Shown: piece after piece, positions 32,021 to 39,510 of the stretch
Position numbering within the stretch: the first letter of the stretch is position 1
How the letters are laid out: each line of letters starts with the position of its first letter
Assembly (NCBI GenBank): GCA_947631245.1
Contig: CANRKP010000017.1
Location: 1-40,029, forward strand
From: an uncultured Clostridia bacterium
Lineage (GTDB): Bacteria > Bacillota > Clostridia > Oscillospirales > CAG-272
Length of the DNA stretch: 40,029 bases
Reading direction: 5' to 3'
Program-made: the position numbers and the translations under genes
Notes under the pieces: model-generated
What the model saw: the letters and a program-made list of their open reading frames with translations, nothing else
Databases searched by the model: none
Told to the model about the DNA's origin: nothing

Positions 32021-32049
32021 TTGCTTTTTCGGTTTTGCTGAGGTATAAT
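32021..32049 (+). promoter_or_regulatory. Promoter upstream of coaX
   Basis: TTGCTT (32021-32026), 17 bases, TATAAT (32044-32049). It gives a leader of about 230 bases. A five-codon ATG reading frame (32057-32074) opens the leader. Confidence 0.65.
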
Positions 32050-32083
32050 AATCAGGATGCTAACTAAGGACTAAAGAAAGAAT

Positions 32084-32187
32084 AGCCAAGCAGAACCCAC
32101 AACCGCCAACAGAACAAACAGGGGCACCCGCGAAGAGCCGAGGGAACGGAAACGGCAAAACGAGCGAAGAGGGACCGCAAGGCGGAG
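32084..32187. other. 104-base stretch without any T in the coaX leader
   Basis: From 32084 to 32187 the plus strand has only A, C and G. Including two single Ts (32188, 32209), the composition persists to 32228. It contains no start or stop codon on the plus strand and no stop on the minus strand. I found no recognisable riboswitch and no protein that I can support in it. Confidence 0.85.
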
Positions 32188-32227
32188 TGGGGGCGCGCCG
32201 ACGCCGACTGAGCCGAGCCCCAAGCCA

Positions 32228-32255
32228 ATTATACAAAATGCAAATTTTGTATAAT
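32228..32255. promoter_or_regulatory. Perfect palindrome before the coaX ribosome site
   Basis: ATTATACAAAAT (32228-32239) and ATTTTGTATAAT (32244-32255) form a 12-bp inverted repeat around GCAA. It ends four bases before GGGGGAGCG. It could be a protein operator or an RNA hairpin with a GNRA loop. The same half-site recurs before the next gene. Confidence 0.75.
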
Positions 32256-32284
32256 CAGGGGGAGCGATCAAGGAGAAAAAAAAG

Positions 32285-33091
32285 ATGCTGCTTGCATTTG
32301 ATATTGGAAATACGAGCGTTTCGTTCGGCCTGTTTGATATTTCGGGCGACGAGACAAAGCTCGTTGTCTCATCAAGAGTTGCGCTTCGCAAAAATGCCTG
32401 CGCTGACGAATACTCGGTTCTTATAAAAGATATTCTCCGTCTGAAGCTTGGCGGCGATGATCCTGTTATCGACAGTTCCGCGATCTCCTGCGTTGTTCCG
32501 AGCGCGCTCACAGCCGTATCGGACGCCGCAGAAATTCTTTCGGACCGTCCGCCGTATATTATCTGTCCGGGAGTTAAAACCGGATTTCGCATAAGTATAT
32601 ACGATCCCGCGTGTCTTGGAGCCGACATTGTATCAAATGCTGCCGCGGCGCTTTTGACTGTGGAGCCACCGCTCGTTATTTTTGACGCAGGCACTGCCAA
32701 TACGATAACGGTTATCGACGGCAGCGGAACACTCATAGGAACAGTTATTACTCCCGGTCTGCGTATTTCCGCAGCGGCGCTTCATGAGCACGCCGAACTG
32801 CTCGAATCCGTTCCGATAGACGGCGGAAAGCTGCCGCTCATAGGACGCGATACCGACGAGTCCGTAAGGTCCGGCATCGTATACGGCAGCGCCGTGATGC
32901 TCGACGGATATGTAAGGAATATAAGAGAAACAGTCGTAAAAACATCGGATCGTCCCGAGGCGAAGCTTGGTCTTGTTGCTACAGGAGAATTTGGCAGGCT
33001 TATAACAGACCACTGCAGAAACAAATTCGTATATGACGCTTCTCTTACAATAAAAGGAATTGCCGCGCTTTATAGGAAGAACACAAAATAA
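32285..33091 (+). CDS. coaX: Type III pantothenate kinase
   Basis: A 268-residue kinase of the ASKHA fold for the first step of CoA synthesis, phosphorylating pantothenate with ATP and potassium or ammonium. LLAFDIGNTSVSFGLF is the phosphate loop (Asp6), the catalytic Asp114 is in LGADIVSNAAAA, and FDAGTANTITVID is the second phosphate motif. The usual Arg after GAD is Ile here. GGAG lies ten bases before ATG. It is the gene nearest the palindrome and is followed by an ECF S component, which fits a pantothenate uptake and use unit. Confidence 0.93.
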   Translation: MLLAFDIGNTSVSFGLFDISGDETKLVVSSRVALRKNACADEYSVLIKDILRLKLGGDDPVIDSSAISCVVPSALTAVSDAAEILSDRPPYIICPGVKTGFRISIYDPACLGADIVSNAAAALLTVEPPLVIFDAGTANTITVIDGSGTLIGTVITPGLRISAAALHEHAELLESVPIDGGKLPLIGRDTDESVRSGIVYGSAVMLDGYVRNIRETVVKTSDRPEAKLGLVATGEFGRLITDHCRNKFVYDASLTIKGIAALYRKNTK

Positions 33092-33103
33092 CGCGATTAT
33101 AAA

Positions 33104-33131
33104 ATTTTGTATAATTATTATTGTATAATTA
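33104..33131. repeat. Two direct copies of TTGTATAATTA between coaX and the ECF gene
   Basis: TTGTATAATTA occurs at 33107-33117 and 33121-33131, 14 bases apart. The first is part of ATTTTGTATAAT (33104-33115), identical to the right arm of the coaX palindrome. They may be half-sites for a common regulator or -10-like elements. Confidence 0.7.
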
Positions 33132-33193
33132 CGGCTAAGGTCGTCAATTATAAATCAAACTGCGCCACACCGACGTATTCGCGGGCGGCAGCA

Positions 33194-33208
33194 CGGGTTT
33201 GAGTCCCG
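33194..33208 (+). promoter_or_regulatory. T-arm-like hairpin touching the ECF gene ribosome site
   Basis: CGGG (33194-33197), seven-base loop TTTGAGT, CCCG (33205-33208). It resembles a tRNA T-arm, and its 3' stem shares its last G with the GGAGGT ribosome site. It could mask translation; no riboswitch class was recognised. Confidence 0.4.
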
Positions 33209-33219
33209 GAGGTGAAAAA

Positions 33220-33816
33220 ATGAATACGGTAACAAAGAACCACGAGAAAACGAGAAAGCTCGTGGGGGTCGCGCTTTTCACGGCCATAGTGTTTGTGCTG
33301 CAGATAGTCAGCACATTCATTCATCCAGGATTTTTCTCGATTGCATCGTTTGCGCTCGTCACGATAGTCGTTGGCGCGGCGCTTTACGGTGCCGGAGCCG
33401 GAGCATGGCTCGGATTTGTTTTCGGAGTCGCTGTGCTTGTCTCAGGTGACGCGGCGGCTTTCCTTGGAATCAACCCGATAGGAACGTATATCACGGTCCT
33501 CGTCAAAGGAGCTGCTGCGGGTTTCGCCGCAGGACTTTCGTACAGACTGCTTGAAAAGTTCAATCAGACGCTTGCAGCTCTCGTCGCCGCCGTTGTCTCC
33601 CCTATCGTGAACACGGGCGTATTCTTTATCGGCTGCCTGCTTTTCTTCCTTCCTACGCTTTCGGCGGAGGCTGCGACGAACGGCTACGACAGCGCAGCCC
33701 TTTATATCATTATGGTTTATATCGGAGTCAACTTCCTTATCGAGCTTGCCATCAACTTTGTTGTTACCCCGATTATAATACGGCTGATCAACATCGGCAG
33801 AAGCTCGTCGAAGTAA
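33220..33816 (+). CDS. ECF transporter S component, probably pantothenate (PanT-like)
   Basis: A 198-residue membrane protein with about six helices, the size of ECF S components. LVGVALFTAIVFVLQIV opens helix 1 in the manner of the family, IVVGAALYGAGAGAWLGFVFGVAVL holds the small-residue contacts to the EcfT coupling protein, and FNQTLAALVAAVVSPIVNTGVFF follows. S components bind the vitamin; the shared EcfA/A'/T module is encoded elsewhere. Substrate assignment to pantothenate is inferred from coaX next door and the shared motif. GGAGGT sits before ATG 33220; the longer frame from 33199 is rejected. Confidence 0.8.
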   Translation: MNTVTKNHEKTRKLVGVALFTAIVFVLQIVSTFIHPGFFSIASFALVTIVVGAALYGAGAGAWLGFVFGVAVLVSGDAAAFLGINPIGTYITVLVKGAAAGFAAGLSYRLLEKFNQTLAALVAAVVSPIVNTGVFFIGCLLFFLPTLSAEAATNGYDSAALYIIMVYIGVNFLIELAINFVVTPIIIRLINIGRSSSK

Positions 33817-33822
33817 ATAGAA

Positions 33823-33866
33823 AAACCGAGGCTTTTTAAGTGAGCAAAGAGCCTCGGTTTCTTTTG
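33823..33866 (+). terminator. Terminator after the ECF S component
   Basis: AAACCGAGGCT (33823-33833) pairs with AGCCTCGGTTT (33850-33860), followed by CTTTTG. Confidence 0.85.
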
Positions 33867-34013
33867 CAAAAAAATAATAACGATTTTTATAAAAATAGTA
33901 CAAAAAAGCCGCGCGATATGTTATAATGATGTATAGGCGTAATCATGAGCTCCTTTTTGTGAGCAAAAGGCTCGTCGCGCCGAACAAATTATTTTATTCG
34001 GAGGAACTCTCAT

Positions 34014-34445
34014 ATGAAAATGCGTGTTCTCTATTCGTCAGGCAACAAAAAGATCGTGAATTACGCCGTTGCTCTCGGTGAGGCTCAGGACGACCAGCGC
34101 TCCATAGCCGACACGATACCCCCCGCTTATTCCTGCGACCGCGAGCGCCTCGTCGTTCTCGTTGTTTCCGTAGGCAGCAAGGTCGAAGACAAGGTCCGCC
34201 TCTTTGCAAAGGAGCTTACGCCGGCTAGAGCGACAAATGTAGCTTTCGTTTTCGAAAGCAAAGACAAAAAGATAACCCCCGCGATGAGCGAGCTTATGAA
34301 CACGGTCGCCGAAGCCGGCGCGCACGCTATTTCGGACAACGTTCTTCTCGTCGCAGGCGGGAGCCTCTTCAGTTCGAAGCTCTCCGACACTGAGCGCAGC
34401 GAGATCGTCGATTGGTGCGAAGGCATAAAGAACACACTTAAATAA
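34014..34445 (+). CDS. Flavodoxin-like fold protein, uncharacterised
   Basis: A 143-residue cytoplasmic alpha/beta protein. It begins MKMRVLYSSGNKKIVNYAVALGE, where flavodoxins place the FMN phosphate loop (TxSxTGxT), but the loop here is SSGNKK without the usual Thr residues. It continues with IPPAYSCDRERLVVLVVSVG and a C-terminal GAHAISDNVLLVAGG. The plan is strand-helix alternation, as in flavodoxin-like proteins. FMN binding is doubtful. CGGAGG lies before ATG. A TATAAT at 33922-33927 is a possible -10 with a poor -35, and a leader hairpin (GAGC...GCTC, about 33945-33973) lies between. RNase HI follows six bases after its stop. Confidence 0.55.
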   Translation: MKMRVLYSSGNKKIVNYAVALGEAQDDQRSIADTIPPAYSCDRERLVVLVVSVGSKVEDKVRLFAKELTPARATNVAFVFESKDKKITPAMSELMNTVAEAGAHAISDNVLLVAGGSLFSSKLSDTERSEIVDWCEGIKNTLK

Positions 34446-34451
34446 TCGGTC

Positions 34452-34895
34452 TTGCAAAAGAAACACGTTTCCCTTTATACAGACGGCTCCTGCAAATCAA
34501 ATCCGGGTCCCGGAGGCTGGTGTTCCATACTCGTATATAACGCAGCCGAAAAGGTGCTTTCGGGCGGCGAACGCGAGACAACGAACAACCGCATGGAACT
34601 CACGGCAGTCATCAAAGGACTTGAGGCGCTGAAAAAACCGTGCGAGGTCGAGCTCGTTTCCGACTCCCAGTACGTTATAAACGGTTTATCAAAAGGCTGG
34701 GCGTCCTCATGGAAGAAAAACGGATGGAGGAAAGCCGATAAGACCCCTGCCCTCAATCCCGACCTTTGGGAAAGACTGCTGGAGCTTGCGTCCGTCCACG
34801 ATATCAGCTGTGCATGGACAAAAGGTCACGCCGGACACGAATATAACGAGCGGTGCGATGCCATAGCACAAGCGGAAGCCGAGAAATTCAGATAA
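34452..34895 (+). CDS. rnhA: Ribonuclease HI
   Basis: A 147-residue enzyme degrading RNA in RNA-DNA hybrids. The catalytic carboxylates are Asp11 (YTDGSCKSNPGPGG), Glu49 (NNRMELTAV), Asp71 (SDSQYV) and Asp136 (NERCDAIA); the flexible His is in KGHAGHEYN. The basic handle GWASSWKKNGWRK is present. The start is TTG at 34452, the only possible start before the first strand, with a weak ribosome site, so translation probably depends on the upstream gene. Confidence 0.94.
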   Translation: MQKKHVSLYTDGSCKSNPGPGGWCSILVYNAAEKVLSGGERETTNNRMELTAVIKGLEALKKPCEVELVSDSQYVINGLSKGWASSWKKNGWRKADKTPALNPDLWERLLELASVHDISCAWTKGHAGHEYNERCDAIAQAEAEKFR

Positions 34896-34901
34896 AGACA
34901 A

Positions 34902-34932
34902 TGCGGAGAGCGTATGCTCTCCGCACTATTTT
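34902..34932. terminator. Bidirectional terminator between rnhA and the nif3-like gene
   Basis: TGCGGAGAGC (34902-34911), GTAT, GCTCTCCGCA (34916-34925), followed by CTATTTT on the plus strand. The stop codon of the convergent gene lies at 34931-34933, so the stem serves both genes. Confidence 0.8.
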
Positions 34933-35707
34933 ACACCGCTTTTGTAGCGTCATGCTTGTAGTAAACAAATTCAAATCCCGCAAACTGACTTGATATGAGC
35001 TTTTCGACGGACGCGAGCACCGGGTATTCCGTATTGAAATGGCCCGCTTCGACGACGTTTATGCCGTATGTTTCGGCATCGACGTCCGCATTATAGCTGC
35101 ACCTGCCTGTCACGAATGTATCGGCTCCCGATAAAACGGCGCTTTTCAGAAAGTCTTTTCCGTCACCGCCGAGTACGGCAATGCGCTCAACTTCCCTCCC
35201 TGAGTCCGTGACAATGAGCGCGCCTGAGCTGAGCTTTTGCTTTATTTCCTTGCAGCATTCCTTTAACGATATCCGTTTTTTAAGCGTGCCTATTCTGCCT
35301 ATGACTTCGCCTTCGGGACCAAAAGGCATGCACTCACAGAGACCGAAAAGGTCGGCGAGCGTATCGTTCACCCCGTATACCGGCAGAGCGTCAAGTCTTG
35401 TATGATACGAAAGAACGTTTATCCCGTGCTTGACCGCATATATTGCCGCAGCAGAGGATACGTTCTCAGGCGAAATAGACGATATCGGTCTGAATATGAG
35501 CGGATGATGAGATATTACGGTATCACAGCCGTGTTCGTCAGCGTATTCAAGCGCACCGACGGTCACGTCAAGAGTGAACATTATCCGCCTGACAGGGACT
35601 TCTTTATCTACACACACCATAACGCCGTCGTTGTCCCATTCGCATGAGAGACTGCGCGGTATCCGCTCGTCAAAAAATGAGACCAGTTCGCGAATTCTTA
35701 TGCTCAT
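34931..35707 (-). CDS. Nif3-like dinuclear metal centre protein
   Basis: A 258-residue NIF3/YqfO-family protein that forms hexameric toroids with two metal ions per subunit. Ligands include His67-His68 in VISHHPLIF, Asp106 in SYHTRLDALP, and C-terminal GHFNTEYP (His and Glu). Members have been linked to GTP cyclohydrolase-like activity, but the role is unsettled. The start ATG overlaps the TGA of trmK (ATGA), the common trmK-nif3 pairing in Firmicutes. Confidence 0.92.
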   Translation of the reverse strand: MSIRIRELVSFFDERIPRSLSCEWDNDGVMVCVDKEVPVRRIMFTLDVTVGALEYADEHGCDTVISHHPLIFRPISSISPENVSSAAAIYAVKHGINVLSYHTRLDALPVYGVNDTLADLFGLCECMPFGPEGEVIGRIGTLKKRISLKECCKEIKQKLSSGALIVTDSGREVERIAVLGGDGKDFLKSAVLSGADTFVTGRCSYNADVDAETYGINVVEAGHFNTEYPVLASVEKLISSQFAGFEFVYYKHDATKAV

Positions 35708-36429
35708 TCCGTTTCCTCCGTTAAATTTGTTACAGTTTTTTCAGAAAGCCATTTTATAACGGTCTCTTCCTCCGAGACAGAAAGACCGGCAAGAGCCTTC
35801 CCTTTTTCGATCCGCTCATATTTTGCGATCTCGTGCGCCAGATAGCCTGCTCTTGTTTCGTTGGCTTCAAACTGCTTTACGGCAAAATCTCCGAAAGCCG
35901 CTTCAAAATCATCATGCGCTCCCGACGTATCGATACCGCAGAAATCGGCACAGATCACAGTGTAGTATTTGCCGTATTCAAAGACCACCGTTTCCGATAT
36001 AATATCAAAACCGGCTCTCCAAAGCCCGCGCCTTACCGCGTCCAGTTTTGTCATAGATTGGATTATAAGACGAAAGTCGGGTTTCGATACGGTCTCTTTT
36101 CCCCTTAGAATTATTTCTGCCGCGAGCTCGCCGCCCATGCCGCAAATCGCGGCATCGGTAAGACCGAGCGTTTCCATCCCGTCAAATCCCGAAGTCAGAA
36201 CGCACGTCGGCAACACCGAGCAGTCACACAGGCGCGATATGTTCTCCTTTGCCCGCTCAAGAGGACCGCTGTTGACGTCGGATGCGTATGCGCGGCACGC
36301 GCCCGCCTTCATAATCGCGTAAATCGGGAGCAGCCCGTGATCCGTACCTATATCCGCGAATATTGCGTCTTTTCTTATATATGACGCGGCGGCGGCGAGC
36401 CTTTTGCTCAATATAATATTTTTATCCAT
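35704..36429 (-). CDS. trmK: tRNA (adenine22-N1)-methyltransferase
   Basis: About 241 residues. LSKRLAAAASYIRKDAIFADIGTDHGLLPIYAI carries the SAM-binding IGTDHG loop of TrmK, GMGGELAAEIILRG is motif IV, and a C-terminal helical coiled region follows. It methylates N1 of A22 in the tRNA D-arm. The frame begins with TTG 36435; ATG 36427-36429 is preferred, though neither has a clear ribosome site. A stem-loop (36440-36467) lies just upstream, so expression may depend on read-through from the DUF1858 gene. Confidence 0.9.
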   Translation of the reverse strand: MDKNIILSKRLAAAASYIRKDAIFADIGTDHGLLPIYAIMKAGACRAYASDVNSGPLERAKENISRLCDCSVLPTCVLTSGFDGMETLGLTDAAICGMGGELAAEIILRGKETVSKPDFRLIIQSMTKLDAVRRGLWRAGFDIISETVVFEYGKYYTVICADFCGIDTSGAHDDFEAAFGDFAVKQFEANETRAGYLAHEIAKYERIEKGKALAGLSVSEEETVIKWLSEKTVTNLTEETE

Positions 36430-36439
36430 AAGCAAAATC

Positions 36440-36467
36440 GGCGGGGCGCAGTAAAGAGCGTCCCGCC
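36440..36467 (-). terminator. Stem-loop between the DUF1858 gene and trmK
   Basis: GGCGGGGCGC (36440-36449) pairs with GCGTCCCGCC (36458-36467) with one G-T. On the minus strand it is followed by GATTTTGC, a weak T-tract. The trmK start is only ten bases further, leaving no room for a promoter, so it is leaky or an attenuator. Confidence 0.5.
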
Positions 36468-36477
36468 TTTTGCGGCT

Positions 36478-36684
36478 TTATTTGTTCTTGCTGTCAAGAA
36501 AAGCGTTTATCTTATCGACAAGCGCGTCCGCATCCGTCGCGTGAACGGCGCATGCCTCTTCGATAGTTTCGCCGGCGGATGCGGGGCATCCGAGGCAATG
36601 CATACCTATCTCAAAGAAGAACTGTGCGGTCTCACGATCCATCTCAAGAACGTCCGTGATTATCATGTCTTTTGTGACCTTCAT
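36478..36684 (-). CDS. DUF1858 redox-disulfide domain protein
   Basis: A 68-residue protein: TKDMIITDVLEMDRETAQFFFEIGMHCLGCPASAGETIEEAC. The CLGC pair (Cys30, Cys33) is the conserved disulfide of the hybrid-cluster-protein-associated DUF1858 family. It is probably a small redox or metal-responsive factor in anaerobes. GGAGGT precedes ATG. It lies 38 bases after the murA stop. Confidence 0.9.
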   Translation of the reverse strand: MKVTKDMIITDVLEMDRETAQFFFEIGMHCLGCPASAGETIEEACAVHATDADALVDKINAFLDSKNK

Positions 36685-36722
36685 TTTGAAACCTCCGGTT
36701 ATTTTATATATTTATTATACCC

Positions 36723-38027
36723 TTATCCTATCTTTTGAGACATCCCGTTCATGTCATCCGGCGTTACGGGAACCTTTTTTATGTGAGCGCCGAGACCGGT
36801 GAGCTTTTTTACGATGTCCTCGTATCCGCGCTCGATATATTTTATATCGAATATTTCGGTCTCCCCCGCTGTCATCAGCGCGGCAATTAAGACCGCGAAG
36901 CCTGCGCGCAGGTCAACGGCTCTCACGCGCGCGGGATGAAGCGAGCCGACTCCTTTTATCGTCGCCGTTGCTGTGTCCTCGTTGACGGAGATATTTGCTC
37001 CCATCAGGCGGAGCTCCTTGACGTATCTGAAGCGCTCCGGCCATATTGTTTCCTTTATGTTGCTGACACCGTCCGCAATCGATAAGAGCGGCGCCATCTG
37101 AGGATGCAGATCGGTAGGAAATCCCGGATACGGCATCGTCTTTATGTTCGTTTTTCTGTATGTTTCCCCACCTGTGACGATAACGGCGTCGTCGAGCATT
37201 TCGACCTCGGCGCCCATTTCTTCGAGCTTTGCGGCGATAGCCTCAAGGTGCTTCGGAATGACGTTGTTTATCTTTATGTGACCGTTTGTCGCGGCGGCGG
37301 CGATCATAAATGTGCCTGCCTCGATCATGTCGGGGATTATGGCGTATGTGCAGCCGTGGAGTTTTTCAACTCCGCGGATCTTTATCATATCGGTTCCGGC
37401 ACCCGTTATCCTTGCGCCGCAGGTGTTCAAAAAGTTTGCGACATCGACGACGTGCGGCTCTTTCGCTGCGTTGTCGATAGTGGTTATTCCCTTTGCGAGA
37501 ACGGCGGCGAGCATGACGTTTATCGTCGCTCCGACCGAAATGCCGTCAAAATAAACGCCGTTTCCGCGCACGCCGAGGGGCGCGCTTATCGTTATGTATT
37601 CGGTGTCTGTCGTGACCTCTCCGCCAAGCGCCTCGAAGCCCTTTATGTGATAATCTATAGGTCTTACTCCGAAATCGCATCCGCCTGGATAACCGACGTG
37701 AGACTTTCCGAATCTACCGAGCTCCGCGCCGAGCAGATAATACGAAGCGCGCATTCTGCCGACAAGGTCTTTATCGGATGTAGACCCAACGAGATTTTCA
37801 GTGTCTATTTCAATTGTTGTATCGTCAACGCGGGTGATAGTCGCTCCCATACCGCGCAGAATTTCAAATGATATCGTAATGTCGCTTATGTCGGGAAGAT
37901 TTTCAAGCCGGCATTTTCCGGCGACAAGAATCGAAGCATATATAATAGGCAAAGCGGCATTTTTCATGGCGCTTACGTCTACGCTGCCACGAAGCGGTAC
38001 TCCGCCGTCGATGACAAGCTTATCCAT
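36723..38027 (-). CDS. murA: UDP-N-acetylglucosamine 1-carboxyvinyltransferase
   Basis: A 434-residue enzyme for the first committed step of peptidoglycan synthesis, adding enolpyruvate to UDP-GlcNAc. VSAMKNAALP contains the conserved Lys-Asn (22-23), and Cys117 in YPGGCDFGVRPID is the loop cysteine targeted by fosfomycin; having Cys predicts sensitivity of this copy. FPTDLHPQMAPLL and LRAGFAVLIAAL follow. The frame extends to 38087, but AAGGAGGGG before ATG 38025-38027 fixes the start. Confidence 0.96.
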   Translation of the reverse strand: MDKLVIDGGVPLRGSVDVSAMKNAALPIIYASILVAGKCRLENLPDISDITISFEILRGMGATITRVDDTTIEIDTENLVGSTSDKDLVGRMRASYYLLGAELGRFGKSHVGYPGGCDFGVRPIDYHIKGFEALGGEVTTDTEYITISAPLGVRGNGVYFDGISVGATINVMLAAVLAKGITTIDNAAKEPHVVDVANFLNTCGARITGAGTDMIKIRGVEKLHGCTYAIIPDMIEAGTFMIAAAATNGHIKINNVIPKHLEAIAAKLEEMGAEVEMLDDAVIVTGGETYRKTNIKTMPYPGFPTDLHPQMAPLLSIADGVSNIKETIWPERFRYVKELRLMGANISVNEDTATATIKGVGSLHPARVRAVDLRAGFAVLIAALMTAGETEIFDIKYIERGYEDIVKKLTGLGAHIKKVPVTPDDMNGMSQKIG

Positions 38028-38132
38028 AATAATGTCCCCTCCTTCGGGAATATATTCAAACCGTGCGGCGAGGCGCCGCGCAGACAAAACTCAAAAAGCT
38101 GAAGGTGCAATATTTCATGGCACATCCATTAT

Positions 38133-38141
38133 ATTATAGCA
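38133..38141 (-). promoter_or_regulatory. Extended -10 promoter of murA
   Basis: Minus strand: TGCTATAAT, with only a weak TTTCTT at -35 spacing. The region 38142-38327 upstream holds no supported gene. It contains GTTCA/TGAAC motifs (TTTGTTCACAAA near 38192, GTTCAATGAAC near 38226) that could be regulator sites. Confidence 0.5.
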
Positions 38142-38327
38142 GAATACGGAATGAAAAGAAAGTGTTAAAAAAAATTTTTTATTTTTGTTCACAAAATTGC
38201 ACTCTTTGAACATAATTGCCGCTGGTTCAATGAACGATATCGTCATCGTGCACAACAAAGCGCCGATCGAACCCGCGCAAATAAAAGACTATTATAATAT
38301 ATTCCCCGTCAAGGAAAAACGTGCCGG

Positions 38328-38360
38328 ATAAAGATTATGTCCCCATAAAGATTATGTCCC
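38328..38360. repeat. Two tandem copies of a 17-bp GGGACATAATCTTTAT unit
   Basis: ATAAAGATTATGTCCC occurs at 38328-38343 and 38345-38360, directly after the stop of the DUF3810 gene. Eleven bases (CAGGGACATAA on the minus strand, 38352-38362) recur at 9964-9974, again at a gene end. Confidence 0.75.
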
Positions 38361-38362
38361 TG

Positions 38363-39481
38363 TCACGGATCGAATGTCAACTTTCCGTCGATATAGGATA
38401 TAACGGCAAGATCGGCGACAAGACCGTAGCTCCTCGTCCCTTCGGTTCCCTGTATCGTCAGATATGTGTTGTTGATCGTTCCCGATACTGTGGCGGCAAC
38501 ATTCTCCTCGTATTTTTCGAAAAAGGCGTTGTATGCGGCCATTTCACCGGAAACATGCCTGTCGAGCTTTGCCCTGCATTCCTTATAAAGGTCGCGGTCG
38601 GCTCTTGCGAGCGCCGAATAAACATATTCGAGAAGGCTTTCCGTGCCGCAGTATCTGATATACGGGTCGTCGCTCTCCATACAGACAAGGTAAGCCATGA
38701 AATTTGCCTCATCCTCAGGCGCGATGCCGCGCTGATGCGACATCTCGTGAGCCATCGTGTAAACAATAGTATAATCAGGAAAGTTGATGTTCAGATTTGC
38801 CTCACCCGTAAAGAAGGTGTATACGCCGGAAATATGCGTATATGTCATCGGCTTGCTGAGAGCTATAGGTTTGACCTTTGCCCGCAGCGGCGCAATAAAA
38901 TCATATTTTTCAGCTGCCTTTATATATGCGTCGCACAGCTTGTCGTTCAGCTCGTCAAGATCGTATGGCATAACGGATGAACCGTTTTCGTCAAAATCGA
39001 CCTTTGCTGACGATATGTTCACAGCCTCGGTCAGAGCCTCCGCCGTTTCGAACAGATCCTCGGCGGAAATCCCGCGGCGGGTGACGCCGAGCTTATCGGT
39101 CACAGAGGTGCCCTGATATCCTGTGCCGAGCGTAAAGACAAAGGCTGTGTAAAGGTATGCTATGATGGACAAAAGAGAAAAAATGTAGCGCCAGCTCTTG
39201 ACTTTGTCGGACGCTATGTTTGGTATTACTCCGAAAATGGTCACGATAAGCGCGACGGGAAGGAACAAAACGACCGTTTCCGCGAGTGAAAAAGGAAGAA
39301 AACCGGTAATAAAAGCAAGTATGGCGCGAATAACGGAGGCAATATGTATGTTGAAAAAGTCTGCAAAGCGCGGAGAAAACGCGCCGATCAGATGGACCAG
39401 CACCGCTGCCGGAAGCATGGCGAAGAGGATCAACGGCACGATCGGCACATATTTTCTTATTGTTTTAAAAGCAGATCTCAT
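38363..39481 (-). CDS. DUF3810 membrane protein with HExxH metalloprotease motif
   Basis: A 372-residue protein. The N-terminal part has about three to four membrane helices (15-40, 60-100, 115-135). The large domain that follows contains TMAHEMSHQRG, a zinc HExxH motif, with downstream Glu residues in APEDEANFMAYL that could give the third ligand, as in gluzincins. DUF3810 proteins are predicted membrane zinc peptidases of unknown substrate. The frame runs far upstream to 39805 inside the pseudouridine synthase gene; ATG 39479-39481 with a GGACGG-rich stretch before it is the sensible start. It ends at the tandem repeat 38328-38360. Confidence 0.85.
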   Translation of the reverse strand: MRSAFKTIRKYVPIVPLILFAMLPAAVLVHLIGAFSPRFADFFNIHIASVIRAILAFITGFLPFSLAETVVLFLPVALIVTIFGVIPNIASDKVKSWRYIFSLLSIIAYLYTAFVFTLGTGYQGTSVTDKLGVTRRGISAEDLFETAEALTEAVNISSAKVDFDENGSSVMPYDLDELNDKLCDAYIKAAEKYDFIAPLRAKVKPIALSKPMTYTHISGVYTFFTGEANLNINFPDYTIVYTMAHEMSHQRGIAPEDEANFMAYLVCMESDDPYIRYCGTESLLEYVYSALARADRDLYKECRAKLDRHVSGEMAAYNAFFEKYEENVAATVSGTINNTYLTIQGTEGTRSYGLVADLAVISYIDGKLTFDP

Positions 39482-39510
39482 TTTCCGTCCGTCCGATAAA
39501 AAATACTGCC

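Noticed and set aside
32187..32426. Plus-strand reading frame from GTG 32187
   Set aside because: It exists only because the T-free tract has no stops, overlaps coaX in another frame, and its product is a low-complexity Arg-rich peptide without a ribosome site.
33131..33219. Vitamin riboswitch before the S-component gene
   Set aside because: I could not match the FMN, TPP, cobalamin or other known core motifs; only a short T-arm-like stem is visible.
37104..37871. 255-codon plus-strand frame opposite murA
   Set aside because: Cys- and Val-rich shadow of the murA coding strand without start signals.
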